This document shows, in pieces, positions 12,641 through 20,949 of a stretch of 64,000 nucleotides of DNA (within the stretch, counting starts at the first letter, position 1; every line of letters begins with the position of its first letter). Location: contig JAKJHU010001568.1 in the NCBI GenBank assembly GCA_022316685.1, forward strand, positions 1-64,000, written 5' to 3'. The translations under genes were made by a program, and so were the position numbers. The notes beneath the pieces were generated by a model, which saw only the letters and a list, made by a program, of their open reading frames with translations, was not told the DNA's origin and did not search any database. The DNA comes from Progne subis subis (lineage: Eukaryota; Chordata; Aves; Passeriformes; Hirundinidae).

Positions 12641-13522
12641 GCATCCCGAGGCTGTGGGTATGTGGGGACCTCCTGCTCCTGGAGGAAAAGTGTCATGGCC
12701 CTTGGGCAATTGGCAGTCACTGCTCACAGGCCTTCAGAAAAGGGATAATTATCACTCCCAGCTCAGCCTCCAGACCAGGGCTGACACACAGAGCTCTCAG
12801 CATCCTCTCACAGTGGGGTCCGGGCTGGAAGGAAGACGGCTGAGGTCAGGCCTTCACATAGAGGCTTGCAGAGCCATTCAGAGTACAAGATGGGTGGCAG
12901 CCCTCATAAAAAGGAAGAAAATAGAAAGAGCAGGTGCATTCATGAAAAAAACTTGTCTTTTTCTCAAACGCCATTTTGCTAGGTCAGGGGCAGTAGACAG
13001 AAGATGGCACAGGTTTGTAGCTGGACCCTGCCCAAAGGGCCAGGGCAGGCACCTGAGTGCTTTCCTGTGACTAGGCTGGTCCCTCTCCATCAGTGGTTTT
13101 TAAGGCAGAGGAAGATGTTTTGGGGGAGTACAATGAGCCCAGCACCTCAACCAGTACAATGAGCTGCTGCAGCACCTCAACATTTCCTGCGGCCTCCGTG
13201 CCTATGACTTATGAGGACGGGGTCCCGGCCGCTCAAAGGCCCAGCACTACTTCCCATTTCAAGGGAAGAACGAGGAAGAGCTTTGTCAGGGCTCAACCTG
13301 AAATGACATTTGCTGCTTCTAATTGTTCTTACAGCTTTGGACAAGAGTGACGTCTCTGTTCCTGCCACCCGTTGGAACGCACACACGGCCCCGTGTGTCA
13401 CTTGGGGTGACCCCAAGTGGCCACATTAGCTTGAAAGGGCAGCTGTTGTTTCACTGCTGCATTTCTTGGCTTGCCAAAGCCCCTCCTGCCTGCACTACAG
13501 CCTTCGCTTGAAGACACAAAAG
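12641..13522. other. Spacer between ERV copy 1 and kinase locus, no gene seen
   Basis: Mixed-composition sequence with only short unrelated reading frames. No repeat family recognised. Confidence 0.5.
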
Positions 13523-14050
13523 TACCGATGTGGAGGAGAGGCATCAAAAGCTTGCCAAAGGCTGAAGGGAACGCTCTGATTAGCCCTGTTCCCAAGAGCT
13601 TTCTTTAGCTGAAGTTGCTAACAGGGAGCAGACTTGACAGCCTGGAATGGGTTGGAGGTTGTTTTATTTTTCGGACCCTCAGTCCTGCGAGGGTCGCGGT
13701 GAGTGGGGGCTGCAGAGGCTCCGCCAAAGGCATCAAAGCCGCCCGCCCCACACCCAAGGGTGGCACAAGATCTGCTCCAGCACTGGCCGGTCCTCGGGGT
13801 GCAGGGACAAACACCAGTGGATCAGATGTTGGCACTCTGGGGAGAGAAGGCAGAAAGCGCCGGTCACTTGCAGAAGGCTCCTGCCCGGCTGCTGCCGGCG
13901 CCTGCAGAAGCCGGGCCACGCTGCCTGTGCTCAGAGCCGCCCTTTGCGGGAGAGCGGCACGGCAGGACAAGCGCCACCTCCTTCAGCCAAGCATGCCACA
14001 CCGAGCCCGTCACGGGCCACCTCCTGCAGCCGGCCCTGGAGGGCACGTTG
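13523..14050 (-). repeat. Left arm of a 528-bp inverted duplication
   Basis: This segment reappears in reverse complement at 19076-19603 with the same length and only scattered substitutions (about 8-10 inferred by comparing translations, no indel noticed). It covers the 3' flank, polyadenylation signal and last exon of the kinase gene, and part of its last intron. Confidence 0.9.
13663..13668 (-). terminator. Polyadenylation signal AATAAA of the kinase gene
   Basis: AATAAA on the minus strand, about 65 bases past the kinase stop codon. It is conserved in the inverted copy at 19458-19463. Confidence 0.6.
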
Positions 14051-15994
14051 ACCTCGGGCACAGCTGCTGAGGGCCGTGCTGGGCTGCGCTGTGCCATGTG
14101 CCAAAGCCTGCCTTCTTGAGGTCAGATACCAACCTGGAGAGACCTGCTGCCTGAAGAAGAGCTGCCCCGACACGATGTCATGGTCATCCCGGAAGGGCAT
14201 GTCCCCGCAGACCATGACATACAGCAGCACACCCAGGGACCAGATGGTCGCCGCATGGCCGTGGTAGCAGCCAAGGCAGATCCACTCGGGTGGGCAGTAC
14301 AAGTGTGTTCCTAGGAGACACAGGCGGCGATGTCCAGGGCAGGATGCTGGCTCCCAGAGCCTGGCGCCAGCCTCCTGGCACAGGCAGGGGCTGCACCGGC
14401 GGCCACAACTTCCCCCTAGGCCACCCTGCATCCCCCAGACAACTGGCCAAAGCCAAGGCGCCGTTCTGCAAGGCAGAGAAGGCCAGCGGAGCGGCCCAAG
14501 CCCTTGCGGGCCTGCCGAGCCCAGGGGCTGGGGCCTGGCTTTTGCAGCGCCTCTGTGATTCGGCAGGGCCGGCAGCCGGCTCCCGGGGCACAGCATCGGC
14601 CCCGTGCCACAGGGCAGCTGGCAGCCGGCTGAATGCCGCAGCCCACGGCCGAGGAGGGAACGGGGCCGTGCAGTGCCTGGCACCGGGAGCCGGGCCCGGG
14701 CTGTGGGCTCACCCGCAAATGTTGTGTAGGCCTCCTCCTGGAGGAAGGTGCCGCAGCCGAAGTCAATGAGCTTCACGTCGCCAGTCTCCGGGTTCACGAG
14801 GAGGTTTTGTGGCTTGATGTCGCGGTGCAGGACGCCGCAGGCGGTGCAGTGCTGCACGGCGTCCAGCACCTGGCAGAAAAGCCAGCGCGCAGCCTCCTCG
14901 GACAGGAACTCCTGCTCCAGCAGGTAGTGCAGGAGATCCTGCGACTGCTCCGGACGCTCCGTCACCAGCATGAAGCTGTCAGGCAGCTCAAACCAGTCCA
15001 GGAGCTGGATGATGTTCCGGCAACCAGAGCCCACCTTCTCCATCAGCACAATCTCCAGGGGAACACGGGTGCCGTCGGGCTGTGAGGAGGAGACAATGGC
15101 TCCAGCAGGCCTGATGCTGCCCTGTGCCTGCGCTGCCCCCCTGCCTGGGATGCCCTTTGGGCAGCTTCCCTGGGGCTTGGCATTCTTCCCACCCGCCCAG
15201 GGGATGCTTGGCAGGTGTCCCCCTGCCCGGACCCCCCACCCACCGCTGTTCGGCATGCCCGCGCCTGCCACGCTCGGCCTCGCAGGCTGAGCTCACGCCC
15301 GCTGCCGCCGCCATTCCCCGCCCTCGGGCCCGGGCTCATCCCTGCCCGCCACGGCCCGCTCTGTCCCGCGGGCCCCGCTCACTCACCAGCTTGTGCCACC
15401 GCAGGACGCTCTCCCGGGGCACGCGCTTCACGGCCACCTACAAGCCATGGAGACAGGGGGGCTCAGCTCAAGCCCTGCCCCACCCCGCGCCGCCCCTGAC
15501 CCTTCTCCTGTGCCGGGCAGTCCCGGCCACTTACCGGGCTCCCGTCCGACAGGCGGGTCCCCGAGAAAACGGTGCCAAAGCCACCGCTCCCCAGCTGCGG
15601 GCCCAGCAGGTACAGCTCCTGCTGCTCCTTCTTTTGCCCTGCGGCCAAGACCCAGCCATCAGCCTTGCGCCCGCCAAACCCCCCGAGTGGCCCGAGCGGA
15701 GCGGGCCGAGCCACCGCGGGCCACCTTGCTCTCACCTGCTTCCTGCTGCGCGCCGGGCAGCGGCCGCCGCCTCGCAGCGCTGGGGCTGGCGAGCGGCACA
15801 GCTGGGGCAGGGCAGCGCGCAGAGGCGGCTGCAGGAGCCGCGCTGCAGCGGGGCTGGGCGGCACCGTCGCTGTCCCCAGCCTCGTGCGCTGGACTCTGGT
15901 GTTCTGGACGGCCGGGTCTACAGCCCGAGGCTTCGCACAGGGGGGTCCCAGGAGCGGCTGCAAACCAGAGAGCGCTTTTCTGAAGCCCTGGCAT
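13733..15994 (-). CDS. PIM1-like: PIM-like serine/threonine kinase, six exons, intact frame
   Basis: Minus-strand gene. Exons: E0 15736-15994 (ATG at 15992-15994), E1 15535-15638, E2 15387-15437, E3 14713-15079, E4 14134-14310, E5 13733-13836. Each junction has GT and AG in phase, and the sum is 1062 bases, 353 residues plus stop. The E2, E3 and E4 sizes (51, 367, 177) match what I recall for vertebrate PIM exons. Visible motifs: glycine loop GSGGFGTV (E1), VAVKR lysine (E2), PIM hinge ERPEQSQDL, catalytic [11 protein letters not shown] (all E3), [11 protein letters not shown] and [17 protein letters not shown] (E4), and ECQHLIHWC with HPWV at the end (E5). All catalytic residues are present. 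PIM kinases are constitutively active cytosolic kinases acting in survival and growth signalling. The E0 start is the least certain part; E0 may instead be an internal exon (15736-15957) fed from the upstream membrane exon. Confidence 0.85.
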
Positions 15995-16087
15995 CAGAGG
16001 CACTGAAAATAGCCAGGGACTAGGCTGCTCTCAGAGGCCCTGGCCTGGTCTGGCCTGGGAATGCCCCTCAAGAGCCCCAGGGGAGCC

Positions 16088-17119
16088 TCAGAGAGCTCCT
16101 GCCAAGAGCTCACCTGCCACTACGAACGCTGTCCTGGTAGTTGGTGGCCGTCTGGGAGCAGCTTCCTGGAGGTGGAGGAACCTCCTCGGTCTCTTAGGGA
16201 TCCTCTCCACCTCCACGCACAGGCTGTAGCCAGCTGGCACAGCCGGCACGGCCTCCTGGGAGCTGTGGGCCGGCAACTCCTGGCTCAAGGACGCCTGCTG
16301 CTCCGCCACCTGCTCCTGACATGGCTCCCCTGGCTCGGGCTGGGCTCCCACGTGGACTTGCGGGCTTTCCCCGGCCACGTCAGTGGTCAGGGTTGCGCCC
16401 GTGTTGTTGGAATCCACGGGTCCAGGGGAGCTGGGAGACCTGTCCACGGGCTCTGCATGTTCTGCAGGCTGACAGGTCTCACTGAGCCTCACTGAGGGAT
16501 GGAGGCTGTCAGAGATAACCGAGGCTCCTGGCAGGATGGACGTTCTCTGACAGCCTGATCCTCCTGCATGGGTGGCGGGTCTCTGCTGGTATGCCACCCT
16601 TGCAAGAGTTGAGGCTCTCCCAGGGGTGTAGAATCTTGCTGGGAGCAGCCTCTTTAAGGGATGGAGGCTTCGGGAGGAGCTGGGCGGGCCACAGCAGGGC
16701 AGGTGGCCTCGCTTCCTCAGCTTCTCCAGTTGCTTCCACAACGCCTGCCACATCCCAGTGTAGAGCGGCACAGATGTCCCATTGCCAGCCCAGAGCCAGA
16801 TCATCAGTTCCTGCAGCTCTTGGGCCACTGCCATGCAGGGGCCGCAGCTGCAGGACCTTCCCTGGGGGCTTGCGGGATCACCTGGCCACTTGCAAGGGGT
16901 GGCCCGAGGCCTGGAGCACCTGGGAGCCGCAGGGGCTCCTCGGTTCCTCCGTGAGCCTCTGGGCCGGACCCCGGAGTGCTTACGCCTCTTTTGTTGTCCT
17001 GCCTGCCGCCGCCGTGGTGGCCAGTGGCCAACGGCCCAGCAGACTGCCACAGCGGCCAGCAGCAGGACAAGCGCAGTCATCAGGACGCCTCCGTCACCCA
17101 TGGCTATGGCACGTCCCAT
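16088..17119 (-). CDS. Single-pass membrane protein ORF; possible first exon of the kinase gene
   Basis: A 343-codon frame opens at ATG 17117-17119. A second ATG (17099-17101) is a likely start because the first lies only about 36 bases from the TATA box. Near the N-terminus is one hydrophobic segment (GVLMTALVLLLAAVAVCWAV), followed at once by a basic stretch (RRRQAGQQKRRK). By the positive-inside rule the long Pro/Ser/Glu-rich tail should be cytosolic. No domain was recognised in the tail. The frame ends 94 bases before the kinase ATG. At 16114 there is a strong donor (CAG/GTGAGC) in phase 1, which joins in frame either to an acceptor at 15957 or to E1 at 15638. The product could thus be a separate protein or the N-terminus of a 676- or 602-residue tethered kinase. 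GC richness makes long chance frames common here, so the promoter and splice logic are the main support. Confidence 0.5.
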   Translation of the reverse strand: MGRAIAMGDGGVLMTALVLLLAAVAVCWAVGHWPPRRRQAGQQKRRKHSGVRPRGSRRNRGAPAAPRCSRPRATPCKWPGDPASPQGRSCSCGPCMAVAQELQELMIWLWAGNGTSVPLYTGMWQALWKQLEKLRKRGHLPCCGPPSSSRSLHPLKRLLPARFYTPGRASTLARVAYQQRPATHAGGSGCQRTSILPGASVISDSLHPSVRLSETCQPAEHAEPVDRSPSSPGPVDSNNTGATLTTDVAGESPQVHVGAQPEPGEPCQEQVAEQQASLSQELPAHSSQEAVPAVPAGYSLCVEVERIPKRPRRFLHLQEAAPRRPPTTRTAFVVAGELLAGAL

Positions 17120-17154
17120 CGCGACTGCACTGGCAGCTGCGGGGCCGGGCCTGG

Positions 17155-17162
17155 CTTATATA
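17155..17162 (-). promoter_or_regulatory. TATA box (TATATAAG) upstream of the membrane ORF
   Basis: TATATAAG on the minus strand, 36 bases before the first ATG. A start site 25-30 bases downstream would leave a 5' UTR of only about ten bases before ATG 1, favouring the second ATG. Confidence 0.6.
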
Positions 17163-17173
17163 GGCCTGGCGCA

Positions 17174-17216
17174 GTGATGTCACAGCGTTGTGGCCAGGAC
17201 AGCTCTGTGACATCAC
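17174..17216 (-). promoter_or_regulatory. Paired CRE-like sites, inverted
   Basis: GTGATGTCAC at 17174-17183 and its exact reverse complement GTGACATCAC at 17207-17216 flank the upstream side of the TATA box. Both contain the CRE variant TGACATCA. A further CGTCA half-site is present near 17253. CREB/ATF or CREM family factors are the obvious candidates. Confidence 0.45.
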
Positions 17217-17219
17217 GGC

Positions 17220-18890
17220 CCTGCCTCACACCAGCGTTCTGCCCCTTTGTGCCGTCACGGCCACGCCCGCCTCAGGGATCCGCAGAAGATGGCCATGGCC
17301 AAAAAAAGCCTGGAAATAAAAACTGGACGTCAGCCTGTGTCAAAAGAATCATTCCCTGGAGCAAGTGGTGGCACCTCAGGAACGGTGCTGCTGCTGCTGC
17401 TGCCACCAGTGTCATGCCCACGGCTCCCAGGGCACTGCAGCCGCACCAACTTCAAACAAGGACTTCTGTGTTCCTGAGAAGACCCTCCAGAGACAAAGAG
17501 AGTTGAAGTCCTCTGTCCCTGGGGAGCTCTCCTGAACTGGCTGTCGAGGGATGGAAGAGTTTTTTGTTAGCAGCTCACCAACTTCTGCAGAGCCTCTGTT
17601 CTAAATAAATCAGGATTTCCCAAAGCACACTCATCTGACTCCCACTGCTCTGGTCTTGTCTTCCATAGGGTTCCTTTCTTCCCAATAGCTGGCACGTGCT
17701 GGGTGTGGATTCAAGATGGGAATGCTGTGCATCAAACGGCACTGGTTTGCTTTCTGCCGAGCAGGGCTTGCCCTCTTCCAGGACTTTGCAGGGTCCTTTG
17801 GTACAACAAATGTTTTCCACTGGGAAGGGACGGATGAGTGTTGAAGACAGGATCAAAGAAGGCATGAAACACCTGGACAGTGTCTCTGTCCCCGTTTGTG
17901 AGGTGACCATCCACATCCTGGAAGGGGACGATGTTATTTCTACAATGTTTTTTTCCTTTAAAGTATGGAAAAATGATCTTTTTATTGTGCCCCACAATTC
18001 GGGCCACCTTCATTTCCAGCTGAGCTTTCACTGCGCCAAATTTCTCTCGACAGTGGGAAGAAGCATGTCGGTATTCTTCTCCTGACCTTGACTCTATGGG
18101 GCACGCAGCTTACTTATCCATTCTCTTTTCCAGAAAAGATGCCACTTCAGGCAAGCCAGCCTTCTGCCTCGCCTGCCTGCTTTCTGTCATTTCCTAACCA
18201 CCTGCTCTTGTGCCCTTAGGAGGTGATGTTTCAAAAATGACCAGCACGGATGGACCCCAGCACCTGCAAAAGCATTTGCCCTGAGTACTGTGCCTATAAG
18301 TTCTCTGAGCAGCCTGAAGTCTGCTCTCCTCATGTCCCAAACTGAGATTTTGCTGGCCTTTTTCCTGTTGTCAGAGGTTTGAAACTCATTTTATTTGTGG
18401 TCAGCGCCCCAGGGGCAAAGCCAGCGCAAGGGGACATGAGTGGGGTGAGTGTGAGAGGTTCACCTCTACCCCTCCTGTCCCACACCAGGGAGGAGGGATC
18501 TTCCTGGGATGGATCCAGGAGGATATCCAGTACCATCCTTGCTTGGGACAGGTAGCAAGGAGATCCAGGCGCAACCAGTGTCCAGCTCTGTGTCCTGGGA
18601 CACCCTGCACTGTGTTCCCCACAGCCCTGATTTTCAGGAAGGAGCCACAGGAACCTCCTGGGCATTGATGGGTTTGTCTTGCAGGAATTCGCTGTGGAGC
18701 TTGTTTCTCTTTTGTTCCTCTTTCTGAACTCGTGTAAATATGGCATGAAGCTGGAAGGGGCGGGGTGGGGTCATGGAACGCACACATCCAGGGAACTCTT
18801 GAGGGGTTCTGTGTCTCTGGCACCCTGCTTTCCTCCTCTCCCTCTCGTGTAGGTGTGGGCCGGGATGGAACATCTTTCCCGGGGGGTCAC
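17220..18890. other. Stretch between the inverted kinase copies, no supported gene
   Basis: Contains a short CTG run near 17389-17404, and at about 17640-17810 a segment that is diverged but collinear with 20755-20925. Short frames on both strands show no known domain. An AATAAA-type signal is present near 17605 on the plus strand without an obvious gene. Confidence 0.4.
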
Positions 18891-19463
18891 GGTGCCCTGG
18901 TTTGCAGCTGCTCCTGGAACCCCCCTGTGCGAAGCCTTGGGCTGTAGCCCCAGCCGAGCACACCAGCAGAGTCCAGCGCACGAGGCCAGGGACAGAAACG
19001 GTGCCGCCCTGCCCCACTGCAGCATCCTGCGCCTGGACATCGCCACCTGTGTCTCCTAGGAACACACTTGTACGCCAACGTGCCCTCCAGGGCCGGCTGC
19101 AGGAGGTGGCCCGTGACGGGCTTGGTGTGGCACGCTTGGCTGAAGGAGGTGGCGCTTGTCCTGCCGTGCCGCTCTCCCGCAAAGGGCGGCTCTGAGCACA
19201 GGCAGCGTGGCCCGGCTTCTGCAGGCGCCGGCAGCAGCCGGGCAGGAGCCTTCTGCAAGTGACCAGCGCTTTCTGCCTTCTCTCCCCAGAGTGCCAACAT
19301 CTGATCCACTGGTGTTTGTCCCTGCACCCCGAGGACCGGCCAGTGCTGGAGCAGATCTTGTGCCACCCTTGGGTGTGGGGCGGGTGGCTTTGATGCCTTT
19401 GGCGGAGCCTCTGCAGCCCCCACTCACCGAGACCCACGCAGGACTGAGGGTCTGAAAAATAAA
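18890..19463 (+). pseudogene. Deletion-scarred inverted copy of the PIM-like gene
   Basis: Plus-strand remnant with parts of the kinase gene in the correct order but with two internal deletions. 18894-19020 matches the E0 region including its 'tttgcag' acceptor. 19025-19075 matches the end of intron 3 plus the first ~15 bases of E4. 19076 onward matches the last intron and E5 (19290-19393, stop at 19391-19393) and polyadenylation signal. The glycine loop, lysine exon, catalytic loop and activation segment are all missing, so no kinase can be made. Confidence 0.85.
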
Positions 19464-19603
19464 ACAACCTCCAACCCATTCCAGGCTGTCAAGTCTGCTC
19501 CCTGTTAGCAACTTCAGCTAAAGAAAGCTCTTGGGAACAGGGCTAATCAGAGCGTTCCCTTCAGCCTTTGGCAAGCTTTTGATGCCTCTCCTCCACATCG
19601 GTA
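19076..19603 (+). repeat. Right arm of the 528-bp inverted duplication
   Basis: Reverse complement of 13523-14050 with equal length. The arms are separated by about 5 kb containing the remaining kinase gene and the membrane ORF. Confidence 0.9.
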
Positions 19604-20256
19604 GATTGGTCTGTCTGAGTGCAGACAGAGGAATCGTTTATGTCAGGACTCCCTGCTTTCTCAGAGCCATGAGTGACAGCAGGACCTTCTCATCTCTGGG
19701 GATGCAATTGGCCAAGAAATGTCTGAAAGCAGAGATGTGAGCCCAGCCCACACCAGTTCAGCAACGGGTGAAGGGTGTGTCCCAGGAGTGAATATCCTGG
19801 CACTGCCAATTGCCAGTCCATGGCTGTAAGGAAAATGCAGCTTTGCCACAGGAGAAGCCCCTTGGTGTGGTGGTGGACAAAGTCTTCCCTCAGTAAAGGT
19901 AGGTGTTCCCCATGTCCAGCTCACTCTCTGCAGTGGGAAGTGGAGCAGCAGGAGGAGGAAGTCTCCACAGGTGGGATACTATTGTTGTGGCCAACAGCTG
20001 GCCTGGAAGCCTCACATTAATAATTAATCCCCCACTTATAACTGAAAAGTAATTGATGATATAAGTAGCTTGATTATATAAGTTAAGCAGTATGGACTGC
20101 TGAAGAGCAGGCCTAGATCACTGGGGACAAGGGCAGCTGTTTCTTGTCTGACCCGATGGCAGCTGGTTCAGCCGGTGGGGATTGAGCGCGCCGACCTTCG
20201 GGTCTGTATAAGAAAGAGAGCGCTCAGTCCAAGTCGGCTGTTGTGCATGAGCACTG
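19604..20256. other. Unassigned stretch with a TATA-like element near 20206
   Basis: 19660-19740 is diverged but alignable to 20380-20460, part of the same family of dispersed duplicates as 17640/20755. 20030-20250 has an AT-rich block, then a GC-richer block with 'ctgtataagaaag', resembling a promoter or LTR U3 region. No boundary could be fixed. Confidence 0.3.
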
Positions 20257-20949
20257 GTGAGTTATGTCACATTCCTGCCTCCAAAATCAAAGCGATGGCA
20301 CACTCGTGGTGAGAGTCTCAATCGCTCCCCATGCCTGCGTGAAAGCTGCCGCACCGGAGACGGAGGAAGCCTGCTCCCTCAGAGCCACGGCTGTGCGCAG
20401 AATTTGCTCCTCCCTGCGGATGCAGATGGCCAGGAGATGCCTGGAAGTAAGAAGGGGAGCCTCGCCCTCTCCAAGAAGATGTTCCCAGAGGCAAGCGTCC
20501 CAGCAGTAAGTGTCCTGGAGCCATTAGTTTTCAGCCTGCAGGTATCACAAGGCTGTGGCTCTTCCAATGGGGAACACCCTGTGCTTGTCAGCAGAGATGA
20601 TCCAGATGAAACCAAGAAGGTTCCGCCATCTCCCGGAAGCTCCCCCGAGATAACCTCCGACTACCAGGAATGTGTCTACAGAGCAAGATCAGATCTTCTT
20701 AGGAGCATCGGTGTTAAATTCATTTGGATTTTCTTGGAAAACTGTCTGAGTGTTCCCTCTGTTCTGGATTTGCCTGGGATTCCTTTCTTCTGGAAGCTCT
20801 CACAAGTGCTGTGCTTTAATGTAGGAAGGGAATGTTGTGGATCACAGCTGGAGAGTTCAGTTGTTGCTAAGCAGGGCTTGGCCTCCTCAAGGACTCTGCA
20901 GGGTCCTAGAAGCCATTCCATGTCTCATGCTCTGCCATTGAGGACATGA
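20257..20949 (+). CDS. Open frame of about 230 codons, unrecognised, doubtful
   Basis: The frame is open from a stop at 20248-20250 to 20949. It begins at GTG; the first ATG in frame lies near 20437, leaving about 170 residues. The product is Ser/Pro-rich with no recognised domain, signal peptide or membrane segment. A TATA-like element lies about 50 bases before the frame. Parts of the sequence recur in diverged form at 17640-17810 and 19660-19740 with frames broken, which fits a repeat better than a conserved gene. Confidence 0.2.
   Translation: MSYVTFLPPKSKRWHTRGESLNRSPCLRESCRTGDGGSLLPQSHGCAQNLLLPADADGQEMPGSKKGSLALSKKMFPEASVPAVSVLEPLVFSLQVSQGCGSSNGEHPVLVSRDDPDETKKVPPSPGSSPEITSDYQECVYRARSDLLRSIGVKFIWIFLENCLSVPSVLDLPGIPFFWKLSQVLCFNVGRECCGSQLESSVVAKQGLASSRTLQGPRSHSMSHALPLRT

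Noticed and set aside
15124..16023. 299-codon plus-strand frame opposite the kinase 5' exons
   Set aside because: Antisense shadow in GC-rich coding and intron sequence; Pro/Arg/Ala-rich with no domain or promoter.
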